DNA of 64,000 nucleotides from Neurospora tetrasperma FGSC 2508 (taxonomy: Eukaryota > Ascomycota > Sordariomycetes > Sordariales > Sordariaceae). The stretch spans positions 4,281,099 to 4,345,098 of the forward strand of contig NW_009799100.1 in NCBI RefSeq assembly GCF_000213175.1, in the 5' to 3' direction. Numbering within the stretch: position 1 is the first letter of the stretch; the number at the start of each line of letters is the position of its first letter. The notes under the pieces were generated by a model. It saw only the letters and a program-made list of their open reading frames with translations, did no database searches and was not told the DNA's origin. Shown here one piece after another: positions 1 through 11,503 of the stretch. The position numbers and the translations under genes were made by a program.

Positions 1-695
1 AAGCGGAAAGCCCCTCCGATCGCCTAGAAAATCGCAGCCCTTGTTGTTTCAACAAGGTTAGCCGCCGGCTCAAGCTTGACCTGGTTCAGCCAACTCAATT
101 CCCCTAGCCTCAATGGCGATAGCTTCCATGGGCCGGCACACTGGAGACCTACTGGACACCACCGTATACGGCTTGGCGCAGGTCGCCGATTCTCCGCACT
201 TGGAACCGACTGTTCGCTCTGCAGGCTCTAGTGTCGCAGTACACTAGTGAGGGCCGTGGGGTTCGCCCGTATCGGACCATCACGGCGCTGACTGTGTGTC
301 AACCTCTCATTCGCCGACAATATCGGGCCCCGACCAAGACCACCAACCCGGAAGCAAGAGGTGGGTTGGAGTTGGAGTTAGCAGCGACCACATGCCTTCG
401 GCCCAGCTGCCGGGACGTCAAAATGGCTCTCGATTTCACCTGCCCCCCAAAGAACTCTTGCTTTTTGCACCCGATCTTGCATTTGCTGAACCAGTGGCAC
501 GTTGCCGTGATCAGAAATTGAACACGTCCCGGCGTACCGGACGACAACCGACATCGCTGGTGTCCTGCACGCCTTCAGGGGCTTCTTAAACTAAGCTCCT
601 GAGAAAGTTTGGATGCAGATGTACAACGCGTATCACAAAACACTCGAGCAATTTGATGGCCCCATGTTGCCGTTTAGAAAAGAAAAGAAGAAGAG

Positions 696-716
696 AAAAA
701 AAAAAAAAAAAAAAAA
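696..716. repeat. Poly-A tract, 21 nt
   Basis: A run of 21 A preceded by an A/G-rich stretch. It is a simple homopolymer with no transposon body next to it that I can see. Confidence 0.9.
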
Positions 717-3546
717 GCAGGCAATCCTTCACGGCCAAGCCTGAGGTGATTGGCGTGGTGCTCTCGCTCGCAAAATCTTTGGATGCCTCTATCCGTCACA
801 TGCATCCTTGCCGGATTTTGCATACATACATGCATGGGCATCCCGTTACTGTACACTACTCAATTTGATATGGGGTGGTTATAGGCACGTCTCTGCGGCT
901 CTGCGATTGGACTGCAATCCCGTTGGCATCCATCGTCGCTGCAGCGACGTTCTCAGGTGCTCAGGTCTCTTTCTGATGTCCTCTACGCTCCCTCACCTTG
1001 GCGTGAACGTCGATCTCAGCACATGACTTTGGCTCAAGTTGTCCTCAGCAGCAGTGTCCCAGACTTTGAGACTCGCAAAGTCTCTTCAGATTCCCAATTC
1101 GCTGTCAAGCCATGCGTGATGATAGCCCTTTGTTTCGGTGAACGGCGTACAACAATGCCTGTAGCTAACCAGTACGGTCACCATTGACAGCGGAAGAGGT
1201 AGTGTATTGGGTGCATCGTGGACGTCCAATGATCTCTGATGTTGTACAACTTTTATCACGGTCTTCTGCCCAATCATATCGTGGCGGGACCTCCCTTTTG
1301 GGCAACCGAGCAAATAGGTACATGCCGTAGGTACCTTGCGCTTCCTCGCCGAGGTCAAGCTCTGAGTTGAGCATGTTGAACCTGATGTCCACCAATGATA
1401 ACCTGAGATGTCTTAGACGTAGGTACACCATCTTTGAAGCCATACCTCCCTACAGATTCAGCTCGATGCCCAAGTGAATGGTGAGGAAGAATCCCGGAGC
1501 CTTGTCATTGACTCAAGGCAACACAAGGCGTTCATGAAGGCTCAAAATATGATTTCTCCAGGCGTCGGCTTCCGGCTGAGGCATCAATAATCACTGCGTC
1601 CCTGCCCTTGCTCAGCGTTTCTTGTTATCAAAGCGGCCAAGTGGTTTGGCGAGGATGTGGCAGAGTATAGGCAATATGCGGAATATCGAGGCAAGTCACC
1701 TGTTTGGACCGATCTCCTGCCTATGGTTACCACCTGCCTGCCTAACGTTGGTTTATTGCACCCTTAGGAGTGGGGCTTCCCTGTCCTGACTTGGGGGGAC
1801 TACCAGAGATTGGGGATCAGATTACACCCTCCTTTGCACAAAAATATCACACTACTCCATGAAGATGCGCTGCTGTGTTTACTGGGCTCTGTCATTTCTG
1901 ACAGACGAATAGCCGTTGTCGGTGTTGGGTGTGTGTCAGTCAGAGGCGTCTATCACGGACTTTCTGGAGTTTCATTCCTCCTGTTCTGAGGCCTTTTCTG
2001 TTTCTTCGGCTGATGCCTCTGCCGGAGACTCAATTGGTACTGGCAATGTGTCCCAAACGCAATTCGGCAGGGAAATAAACTATTGAAACTGCTGTCTTGG
2101 AACCCCTCAAGAACCGTCACGAGAACCGTCGCTATGCGAGATGAGTCTCTATACCAGGACTCGAAAGTAGCTGGCTACCTGGACACAGAGGGACAAATGT
2201 GTGTTCTTCACTTTCGAGAAGGTTACATTGCGAGTAGAGAACTTTGAACAGGACGCAGGACAAACTACGTCCTCTACAGAAGGGAAGTCCTTCAGATGCT
2301 GGTCAGATTCATGGGATACTCTCACTGCCGTACCAATGTCACAACGATGTTCGCCAGAATAAGAAGCGAGTCGCAAGCTTGCATAGAACCGATCTGCGTG
2401 GTCTGGGCATCTCGGGACGGCAGAACATGTGCTTTCCCTCACTTGATTCGCATTTGCAAAGATATACTAAACCAACATCGGGAGAGCATCGGGATTTGCG
2501 GACGAGTTAAAGACAGTCGGGCGCTGCTCAGTGATGTCGATCCTTCATTACCGTACTGACAATACGTTTCTTGCATCAAGTCTATATATCAAGACGGCAT
2601 TTGCTGGCTCATGTAACCGGATAATCGGCTGAGAGCGGTTAAGTAATTCAGTCCTGGATATCCGATATAACCCCGATTTGGAGAGATGGATGAGACCGGC
2701 TTCCGAGAGCTTCACGATTATTCGTGATCACGATGACTTGCGCTGAAATCCCCTTCGTCTACTTGTCCAGCTTCAACGTACAGAAGAAGTGGAAAGAGTA
2801 TGCAGCAGCTACAGTCAGACACTTCCTCAAACTGAGCCATACCATTGAACCAGAGCTTCCATCTCTTCGATGCGATGCCTGGCCACTCATTCAACGCCTT
2901 CTTGATAACCTTCCCATAACAGCCACACAAGCGATGGAGCGTAGACAAACATGTACAGAATCATGACAAGTGGTGAGATGTGGAAGATCCCATTTGGTCT
3001 AGAATTGAAACAATGGAACGTGGCGAGAGGTTAAAAAGCAGGAGGCGAAGTGGGAGATAATCTCACTTAATCCACAAAGTATGTTAACTGCCACAGTCAC
3101 TGCCCGGTGTCTGCCGTTGAAACACATGCTGCTTCATGGCGATGTGTAAGCAAGGATTGTACACTCGCCATTATCAATTCACGGAAGATCACGTTTCTCT
3201 TCACAGCTTCAGACTTGCTGTTCTCAGTCTGCTGCGAAATTTTACTGACTCTTGAGATGGTCTGAAGTGTCAGCAACCTAATGTGAAAAGCAACGGATAA
3301 CCCGACCAGGAAAATAGAGGTTCAGTTGACAAGGACGGAACATAGTGAAAGCAGCAACTACGAATATATGAAACCCTGAGTGCAACCAACAGCGGAAAGG
3401 CACGGGTGAAGACAACTCCTAACCACAGAAGTGACCACCAGCTTTAATGATCCTGCTTGCTGTCGTAGCTCCTCAAAGGTCGGTCATTTTCACAAATGCA
3501 GAGGGAAACAACAAGCAGCGTGTGTCACCGCCTCGGCGCTTTGTTT

Positions 3547-3548
<2 letters not shown>

Positions 3549-3580
<32 letters not shown>
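3549..3580. repeat. Poly-T tract, 32 nt
   Basis: A run of 32 T, the longest homopolymer in the window, about 260 bp beyond the stop of the minus-strand gene at 3843-5120. Its exact length is likely to be uncertain in the assembly. Confidence 0.9.
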
Positions 3581-3581
<1 letters not shown>

Positions 3582-3842
3582 GATACTCCCCAAGATAATC
3601 CCTCCAGCCATGTCCTCCTGATGATGAGTACATTCTTGTCTTTGGACGCTCTAGTCATCGAAGCCTTTTCTTCTCTGCCTCCTCTTGACTGTGGGCCTAG
3701 CAGTAACCCCTCAAATTCGAGTTTTTCCTTCCAATATCATGCTTCTAAATTCCAACGCTAATCCATCTAGCTTTCCTTCCCCTTCCTCCTCAACCCTTCA
3801 CTTCTTCCTGCCTTGATCCAGTATATTTCACCGAATCATCAC

Positions 3843-5120
3843 TTACAACCCCAATCTCTCCTCACGTTCCCTCAAAGCCTTCTCCCTCTCACTCGTCTCC
3901 TTCTCCTGCAACTCAAGCGCCATCTCCTGTGCTTTGAGTCTAAGCTTCTCGAGCTTGCTCCTTTCATCGATTCCCATCAGTTCCATCTGCTTGGCCATCA
4001 AGAGGAAGGTGCGGTCACCCATCTTCTCTTCATACTCGTTAAGGAAATCTGCGTGTTCACAGACCACCTTCTCACATTTGGCGAGTTCTTTAGCCGCCTC
4101 TTCGGAGAGTAAAGGGTATATCTCGCGAAGATCAACTGCCCGATCGTTGATCCACTTGTCATCTTCAGCGACTTCTTCGGCTTGCGCTTCGGGAAATGAA
4201 GAAGATGGGATTGGGGCGGCCCTCTGATGGACTCGGGGGGAAATAAGTGGGAAGTCACTGGGCAGAGCCTGATCATGGTCTGACGGGGCGGTTGAGGCTC
4301 GGAGGCGTTCCATGAAGAGCATGTGGTTGGCGTCTTGGATGAGAGCGCCCTCGTGCGACATGACCCAGTAGCAGTCGAGGATTGCCTTGAGGCGGATATG
4401 CTGTTTGACGACATTCTGGAGGTCTTGGAATAAGATCTTTTTGTCAGCGTCTGAGAGTTCGTCTCCGGTCTCTTGTCCCTCTGTTGCTTTGTTCTCCGCC
4501 TTCTCTTCTGTTTTCTCCTCGGCCTCCTCTTCCGCTCCCTCTCCTGCTGTTTCGGTTGCTCCTTCTTCCTCGCTGTCTTGCTCTTCCAGGCATGTAACCT
4601 TCTCACGGTCACTCTCTGGATTGACATGCATCTTGATAATAGACATGTAGTCCTGTACCGCCATCATATGTTCCTGCATCATGGCGCGAACAATCACCTC
4701 GAGGCGTGGATACTTCTGTGCATTGACGAAGTAGTCGGTCACCCACTTGGGGTTGCGGCTCCAGAAATCTTGGAGATGTGGGGGTTGAAACATCTTGAGG
4801 GTCGGTCGTTCAGGTGCCTTGGACTCTGGCTCTTGTTCTGCTTGGACTTTGCATCTTTCCCGGGAGTCATGTTGCGATGTTGAAGCCTCAGATTGCGATT
4901 TCTTCTCTGATTCAGGCTTATCATGTGCTCTGTGGGGTTTGTCTTTACAAGGTCGGTTCTCCTGAACAACATACTCCGTGGCCCATTTGACTAGTTCTTT
5001 GAGGTTTTTTCCCCAGGGTGGTTGGCAAGACGGAGGGTTGTTGAGGAGACGCTCAACATCTCTCCGAGCTTCCTGGCGCTTTGTGTCGTCTAGAAGTCTC
5101 ACGACCTCTGAAAAATCCAT
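3843..5120 (-). CDS. Hypothetical protein, charged and coiled-coil rich (425 aa)
   Basis: One uninterrupted frame of 425 codons with no intron. I do not recognise the family. Two N-terminal segments look globular (residues about 1-60 and 108-175, with several Trp and Tyr). They are separated by a Lys/Glu/Ser-rich linker. A very acidic Glu/Ala/Thr tract follows at about 182-220, then another ordered region. A C-terminal Glu/Arg/Lys-rich helix from about 370 to the end (ELQEKE, REREERLGL) should form a coiled coil. No signal peptide or membrane segment is visible. The ATG at 5120 is the first of the frame. The protein is probably real because a random frame of this length is unlikely. It may be lineage-restricted, as may its divergent neighbour at 6350. 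Function unknown. Confidence 0.7.
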   Translation of the reverse strand: MDFSEVVRLLDDTKRQEARRDVERLLNNPPSCQPPWGKNLKELVKWATEYVVQENRPCKDKPHRAHDKPESEKKSQSEASTSQHDSRERCKVQAEQEPESKAPERPTLKMFQPPHLQDFWSRNPKWVTDYFVNAQKYPRLEVIVRAMMQEHMMAVQDYMSIIKMHVNPESDREKVTCLEEQDSEEEGATETAGEGAEEEAEEKTEEKAENKATEGQETGDELSDADKKILFQDLQNVVKQHIRLKAILDCYWVMSHEGALIQDANHMLFMERLRASTAPSDHDQALPSDFPLISPRVHQRAAPIPSSSFPEAQAEEVAEDDKWINDRAVDLREIYPLLSEEAAKELAKCEKVVCEHADFLNEYEEKMGDRTFLLMAKQMELMGIDERSKLEKLRLKAQEMALELQEKETSEREKALREREERLGL

Positions 5121-6349
5121 ACTGATAGTTGTCTTGGATGAATTGGCTTGAAGTTGATGTAAATGATGAGAGGCGCTCGATTGTTGATGTTTGGCTTGGG
5201 TTGTATGTGTTTCTCTGATGACGGTAAAAGAACAGATACATACCTACTAGTCTGAGGGCATGCCATGTAAATAGGTTAATTTTCCGGGTACATTTCTCCT
5301 TCTTCCATTGAGTTTGCAATAGCTGTCATTGCCCCATGAGATTCGCAAGTTGCACATGCTTATTTGAATGAGCTAGTCGTTTGAGCCCGTGACCAGAGCC
5401 TAGAGAAGGATGAAATGTCGTTGAAGCTACAACAAATCACTTGCTACTCGGAGACTGAACTACGCCCTTCGGAGAGTGAATTTTCCTGAGCTTCTATTGC
5501 TGTAAACATTCACCAAGAACAAACGGCAACATTGCTAAGGAGAGACAATCGGTGTTTCTTACGAACCCGAGCAATTATTCTTACCCATGTGATGTGAGAG
5601 AGGCAGCCTACATGGGCTGCAGTGCAAGGGATACTTGGTCGGATGGATTTGAAGACAAACGGAGGGCGATTCAAGTTTAGCAAATTAAGGACTACATAGA
5701 GTTCAAGCCCTTGGTGGTGTGTCATTTGGGTGGTACGAGAGTGGACAGGTTATTTCCCAGCTTTGAGTAATCCTTGGTCCGTTCTCATCCTATTGAGTAG
5801 GCATCGAAACCACGATCAGGTATTCACGACAGTTACCGAACTCCTGTGACAAGGCGTGGCAGGAATCCAATGATCTGAATTCAGCGTTGGCGGCGCATAG
5901 TCATGGCGGGTTTCGTTTGTAGGTTTCAACTTCCGTTGACAGAGGTAAATACCTACACAGTCGTCTAAAAGCAAGGAGTGGAACCGTCGAGAGTTCGCAA
6001 CTCTGTGACCCAGTATGGCATGCCAGTTACTTCAATGACTGACAACGACCGAGAAGAGCAAACCGAGTGAGGATCCAAGAGTGATGGGTGAGGCTCCTCT
6101 GTGCCATACAAGAAAGGAGTATGTCGCACACATTGTGTATATATAGCCGCAAGGTCAGGTACCTCGGCGAGCTGGTTAAAAATCGTGATCATCGAAGTCA
6201 CTCTCCATCACCCCTTGGAGCACGAGGTACTTTCGAATAAACCTCTACCTTTTCCCATCCTTCTTTATACTAACAACCCACCGCCCAAGTAGTCAGTGGC
6301 GTAGACCAACCTTCAACCCACTTTTATATCCTTGAAACGACGATTCAAG
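5121..6349. other. Divergent intergenic region
   Basis: About 1.2 kb between two divergently transcribed hypothetical genes, presumably holding both promoters. A TATA-like stretch (ttttatatcc, about 6321-6330) lies some 20-30 nt before the plus-strand start codon. I see no gene or repeat. Confidence 0.5.
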
Positions 6350-6679
6350 ATGCCTCGGCACTCTTCAATTTTCCCCGGCGACACTCCAAGTCTGCAAGAG
6401 CTAGAGAGACGATATAGAATCGCCCGGCACGATCTAAGGGAGGAAACTGAACGCCGTGAGCGCCTGGAGAGGTTAATCGAAAGACGCAGCGAGCTCGTCT
6501 CGAATTATCTGGAAGAACAGAAGGAAATGGCAAAGACTAGGGCCGACACGCTAAGGCAGAGGAACCCTTCATATGGCTCAGACGAGTGGGTGGAGTTCCA
6601 CAAAGCTTTGGCTCTCGAAGCATTCATCAAGAGGACGATCAGAGCCTTGGGACCTGCGATGAGGTCACCTCCGCAGTAG
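6350..6679 (+). CDS. Small coiled-coil hypothetical protein (109 aa)
   Basis: A 109-codon intronless frame starting at the ATG in a good context (caagATGcc). The frame stays open a little upstream without another ATG. The product is strongly helical: residues about 13-70 form a Glu/Arg-rich amphipathic segment (LQELERRYRIARHDLREE, then RRERLERLIERR), followed by a less charged tail with Trp and Phe (DEWVEFHKALALEAF). No known domain is recognised. It is short, so chance cannot be excluded, but the biased charged composition and start context favour a real gene. It diverges from the 425-aa hypothetical gene. Confidence 0.5.
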   Translation: MPRHSSIFPGDTPSLQELERRYRIARHDLREETERRERLERLIERRSELVSNYLEEQKEMAKTRADTLRQRNPSYGSDEWVEFHKALALEAFIKRTIRALGPAMRSPPQ

Positions 6680-8140
6680 GGCTGGCTGGACTTGCCCGCG
6701 AGGGTGGAATGGTGATAATAAAAAAGAAGCGTAGTGGTTCTTGGGTTCTTTCGGCGTACCTTTCGAGGCCGTGGTCAAACTTTGTTCCGACTTACATGAT
6801 GCCAAAGTGATGATGTTTCGTTGTCGTCTTTTGATGTGTGGGCACAGTGACATGAGTGGCCTGTTGGTGCGTTTTGGTGGGTTACGCTAGGTTGGGCTAC
6901 TTTAATCGCATCAAAGTCAGTTGACTGTTGGCGAATGTGTTGTCCGAGTTTCAGCCAAAGACACGAGAAAAGCTAGAGGATGGGTCGCATTAGGCTCGAG
7001 GCCTTATATGGTTCGTTATCTTGGTTGGAAGTCGTGGTGTATGGTTGCATTCACGGCTTGATTTGAGCATGTGTTGAAAAAAGAGTCCAAGATGGAATGT
7101 CTATCGTACCGACGGAGTTGAAGTCGGGAGATTTGCGCCATGACGGTTAGGTTGTCCGGGCCGGCACCGGTACGTAACAGCGTGCCATGGCTCGAGTGGG
7201 TCCTGGGCTGCGAGACAAAGCCGGGGCTCGGGCAGCCGTTCAGCCCTGCCAAGATCCAGCTCCCGCCGGAGACGCTACCGGGCGTGGCGGGGCTCCTTCA
7301 GTATGTAGGCCGGGCAGCCCGGACTCGCTTGTGAATGTGATCGAAAATGCTCTCGAATGGTAGCAAAATGACACTCGAACTCTGAAAGTCAATCAATCCC
7401 TTAATACGCTGTCTATAAATCGTCCCCCCCTGTTGTGAAACACCCGTCCCATTATTGCAGTGGATGATGTGCGGGTGGTGCAGCTGGGCGGCCGAGGCAG
7501 TTGAGATTCGTGCACGGGCCAGCATAATGCGCTATGTATGGAAATCACTCTACGCTAATTGCTCATCGAGTTAGCGCTGCGGGGCCGCACCTTAACTGCC
7601 TTGCCTGCCCCTTGTCTTCTTGATTGTAACAGGACCGGCGCCAGGAAATGGTGGCATGGGCGCAGCAACATAGGTACACTACGTAGAGGATTCGACATGC
7701 CCGCATGCCTCAATGTATCCTTCTATCCGTACACCAGAACTCGACCTCTCAAATTCGTGACATGTACACATTCTCTCCGGGCCTGCCTTTCATCCACCCC
7801 AACATTTGGCCAAATCCGCGACGCTGACACTTGCCTTGTCGTCGACAGAGACTCTGTTTTCATTGCGCGGCCAACTCCCCGACGATCGCCCCTAAACACA
7901 TCCACATACGTACGGCTGTTCCGGACTGGTCATTCTGCCGACTGAAACAGAAGAAATCTTGATAGATTCGCCCTAATTCTACACTTAGCAAAGCCCAGCT
8001 GCTAGCTTGAACCCACACGTGCTTGCTGTCTTTCTGCCCGAACCCGACAAGCCCACGTTCGGCTTCCCAATCAACACTTGCGACTCGGCACTGCACTTTG
8101 TATCAACGCCTACCGCGCCGTCCTCGCTCCAGTCTTTTGC
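6680..8140. other. Intergenic region before VPS9 gene
   Basis: About 1.5 kb. The last roughly 200 nt are probably the VPS9 leader. A GC-rich patch at 7140-7334 carries a 64-codon frame with no recognisable motif, preceded by an in-frame stop. I did not accept it as a gene. Confidence 0.5.
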
Positions 8141-10561
8141 ATGTCGCCTCACGACCAGACATCCGTTTCCGAGAGCCAGCTTGGCATCCCCCCAAATGCC
8201 CCTACGCATGCCGCCGATTCCGAGCAAGAGGTAGTAGTCGCGTCATTGACGCCCGCGACTGCCTCTGACCCGAGCACAGTGGACCGAGAGGATGCGAACG
8301 ACACCCACCATGAAGAGACCGACTTGATGTCTTCGGTTGCTACCCTAAAGCCCACCACCTCTCCAACCACAACAACTGCCACGCAGTACCTTACGATTGA
8401 ATCTCGGACGTACATCGACCCCACTCCACCCACCCCGGCCGTCTCGCAACCTCCTTCTCGAAGCCCCTCTACAGCTCCTCCGCGCTCGAGACGTGGCTCC
8501 GGCTCCGACGGCGTATCACCCACTAGGTCGGACGCCGCATACGATGATAAGAAATATGCAAGTGACGACGAGCGTGAGAGCGGGTCCAGGTCCGAGCTGC
8601 AGAGCATCATGGAGCAGTTCAGCGAAGGAGGTGGAGGTCCCGGCGCAGAGGAAGTCATGAGCCCCAGGTTAGAGATGGCGTCGCCTTTGCTGGCCAGTCC
8701 CGCACAGTATCCGCCCCGCAAATCGAGCCTCGAACCACTTGCTCCCTCCATGGTCCAACAACTCCAGGACTTGCAAGGCTTAAGCTTGTCAAGCACCTCT
8801 TCTGCGACGACGCCTTTGAAGGAAAAGGGCAGGGAAGAGCTGGCTCCCCCAGTCCCCCCAAAAGACGACCCATTCCATACCGGTGGCAGTCCATCACAGG
8901 CTCACAAACGCCATAGCATTCAGAGCCTGGAAACGCCAATGTCTCCCACGACCTCACTTCATCGCCCTCCTCCTCCCGAGCCAGAGCCCGAGCCGCCGTT
9001 ACCGTTCGATTTCCATCGCTTCGTCGAACAGCTCCGAAACAAAAAGGCCGATCCTGTTGCAAGATACCTAAAGTCTTTTCTGTTCGAATTCGGCAAGAGG
9101 CAATGGATGGTCCATGAGCAGGTCAAAATCATCAGCGACTTCCTCGCATTCATTTCAAACAAAATGGCACAGTGCGAGGTATGGAGGAGCGTGTCAGATG
9201 CCGAGTTCGACAATGCCAGGGAAGGAATGGAGAAGCTTGTCATGAACCGGCTCTATACCCAAACCTTCTCTCCCGCAATACCTCCACCACAACCGATCCC
9301 CGGCGCCAAAAACAAGGGGCGGCGTGGGGAACGGCCAATGGGACCAGGACGGCGTGGACAGCACCAGGAAGATGTTGAACGGGATGAGGTTCTTTCTCAA
9401 AAGATCAACATCTACCACTGGGTAAAAGAGGAACATCTCGATATTCCTCCGGTTAGTGAAAGCGGCAAACGGTTCCTCAAGCTGGCACAACAAGGTGAAA
9501 ACTATCATGGCTTCTCGATGTGTGGCTATCGCTGACAAAACCGCAGAGCTCCTGAAGATCAAGTCATACCGCGCACCGCGAGACAAGATAATATGTGTCT
9601 TGAACTGCTGCAAGGTTATATTTGGTCTTCTTAAGCACTCAAAATCGGACGGGTCGGCGGACTCGTTCATGCCGATGCTCATTTATGTCGTGCTCCAAGC
9701 CAACCCGGAACACTTGGTGTCTAATGTCCAATACATCCTCAGATTCCGCAATCAAGACAAGCTCGGCGGAGAAGCCGGCTACTACCTCTCCTCTCTAGTA
9801 AGTTACTGGCACGACGCTTTCCGATTCTGACCTACTAACCTTTTCTAGATGGGAGCAATTCAGTTCATTGAGAACATGGATCGAACGACACTCACCATTA
9901 CGGACGAGGAGTTTGAGAAGAACGTCGAGGCGGCAGTGTCTGCCATTGCGGAAAAGCATAGGGCTGAGTCACCTCCACCTCCAGAGCAGTTTGAGAAGTC
10001 AGCCGCCGTGCCAATGCTAAGTGCTGGAGAGTCATCACAAGTCCGCGCCTCACTTGATGTTGGCGGTCCTGCAACACCGCGCCGGTCTAGCTCTTCTAAT
10101 GAGGCCAGAGAAAGCAGTGAATATGGTGCGAACGAGGAAAAGGCGGCTATAGCAGGACTGCTAAGCACGATCCAGAAGCCTTTGAGCACCATCGGTCGAT
10201 TCTTCTCTGACGAAGGGGCATCTTCATCAGCAGACCAAGATGTCCCTAGCCCAGCCCACACGCCTCTACCAGAGCAGGAAGCTCGTCGTCAGAGATTATC
10301 TGCTGAAGAGGCGGCTGCAAGACAAGCTAGTGCCGAAGCTGCTGAGGCACAACGATTGTTCCGTGCTGAACATGCCAACGTCGTGGAAACACTCGCAGGC
10401 ATGTTTCCGGATCTTGATCGCGAAGTAATCAGCGATGTGGTGTATCAGAAGGAAGGAAGGTGAGTATTCCTGTCCCTTTTCACATAATTTGAGGAGTTTA
10501 GCTCACGCTTTCTCGTAGGGTTGGTTTGGCCGTTGACGCTTGTCTCGCCCTGTCAGCATAA
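8141..10561 (+). CDS. vps9: VPS9-domain Rab5 guanine nucleotide exchange factor
   Basis: Four exons: 8141-9494, 9547-9797, 9849-10459 and 10519-10561 (introns 52, 51 and 59 nt, standard GT-AG), giving 752 aa. The first in-frame ATG is at 8141. Residues 1-285 are a disordered Ser/Pro/Thr-rich extension. A helical bundle starts near 288 (FHRFVEQLRNKK). The VPS9 catalytic domain spans roughly 400-550, with the family core LIYVVLQANPEHLVSNVQYI across exon 2 and YYLSSL/MGAIQFIENM across the second intron. A CUE ubiquitin-binding domain ends the protein (VVETLAGMFPDLDREVISDVVY, about 708-751) and is completed only by the tiny 43-nt last exon. By family knowledge it activates Rab5/Vps21 GTPases on early endosomes and links this to ubiquitinated cargo. 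Neurospora-like extension apart, the domain order matches yeast Vps9. Confidence 0.93.
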
Positions 10562-10999
10562 TAAAATGGGCAAAGACTTGCAAAGGTGGAAAGTTGGCTT
10601 GGCCAAGGCCAGACCAGGAAAAAAAATGGACACCATCCTTTCATGGAGCACTCGACAAGAATGCAGCAGTCGATTATACGCTCGCAATGCGTGTTGGCGC
10701 CTTGGAGGGCTCAATGAGTCTTGACATTGAGGTGCTGGGAGTATGGGAACGTACGGTTGGGGGTCATTGAATTAATACAGCCTGAGATACCACTTATCAA
10801 TACATGATTAGAGACCATTTATTTAAACTTTATGATACCATTGGCTGGTGGTGCCTTTGTTCGCCGTCTGCTACCCTATTGTGTGTTGCGTTCCGTGTTC
10901 GGCTCAAACCCAAGGAATTTCCACCCTGGTTATGACTCATTCAGCCATCCACGCTATCTTAAGGCTTGTCCTCAGATAACAATTCAACAACATCTCAAA
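10562..10999. other. 3' region of VPS9 gene
   Basis: About 440 bp between the VPS9 stop codon and the tRNA gene. It should hold the VPS9 3' UTR. AT-rich near 10770-10835. No gene or repeat seen. Confidence 0.5.
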
Positions 11000-11071
11000 A
11001 GCTGCATGGCGCAGCGGAAGCGCGCCGGGCTCATAACCCGGAGGTCACTCGATCGAAACGAGTTGCAGCTA
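11000..11071 (+). tRNA. Initiator tRNA-Met (CAT)
   Basis: A 72-nt cloverleaf without intron. The acceptor stem AGCTGCA (11000-11006) pairs with TGCAGCT (11064-11070), discriminator A at 11071. The anticodon arm is CCGGG-CTCATAA-CCCGG with anticodon CAT at 11032-11034. The T arm is ACTCG-ATCGAAA-CGAGT: the loop starts with A where elongator tRNAs have T, and this is the hallmark of eukaryotic initiator tRNA. The three G:C pairs below the anticodon loop (GGG/CCC) are also initiator-typical. A run of seven T at 11080-11086 follows as the RNA polymerase III stop. It delivers Met to the start codon on the 40S subunit with eIF2. Confidence 0.96.
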
Positions 11072-11079
11072 AAATCTTC

Positions 11080-11086
11080 TTTTTTT
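11080..11086 (+). terminator. RNA polymerase III terminator of the tRNA gene
   Basis: Seven consecutive T starting 9 nt after the tRNA 3' end, the usual Pol III termination signal. Confidence 0.85.
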
Positions 11087-11503
11087 CTTAACTTTTGTCC
11101 TTCGGTGTCGAAGGTCTCGCGACCTGTTTTTCTTGTCTCGGGATTTCCTGTTTCCTTTTTCCTTCTTTTTGGTTGTTCTCTTTTGCGTGGCGCTTTCCGC
11201 TTCAAATCCTGCATCCATCAAACCACTCACTTCCAGTAACCACATGATCAACAATCTCATGTCCGAGGCCGTCTTCCTGACTCACATTTATGCATCTTGT
11301 TGACGCGGTTGAATGCGGCTCGCAAGTTTCAGTCCGCTGACTAAGCACATCATCGCACCTACAACGCACGGACGTCCTGCGCACATTGGCCTACATGCAA
11401 CCTCGCGTTGCTGGGCTAAATCTCAACTGCACGACAGCTTCTCACCCCTCTTAACCCCTCCATTTTTCTGTGTTGTTCTTTCCCACCATCATCTCCGCCC
11501 ACA
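11087..11503. other. Promoter/leader region of the asparagine synthetase-like gene
   Basis: About 417 bp between the tRNA terminator and the start codon at 11504. Pyrimidine-rich toward the ATG, as usual for fungal leaders. Nothing else seen. Confidence 0.45.

Larger units (their letters stand above)
1..3842. other. Gene-free stretch at the left edge
   Basis: I find no gene I can support here. Open frames are all under about 100 codons, overlap on opposite strands and show no recognisable motif. A frame open from base 3 to a stop near 113 could be the tail of a gene entering from the left, but nothing confirms it. Two homopolymers lie inside (A21 at 696-716, T32 at 3549-3580). The last few hundred bases are probably the 3' side of the minus-strand gene that ends at 3843. 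Confidence 0.6.

Noticed and set aside
3998-4627. 209-codon minus-strand frame in a second phase
   Set aside because: Same-strand shadow of the 425-aa gene, rich in Arg and Ser because it reads the Glu/Ala tract out of phase.
8149-8796. 215-codon minus-strand frame
   Set aside because: Antisense shadow of the Ser/Pro-rich first exon of the VPS9 gene.
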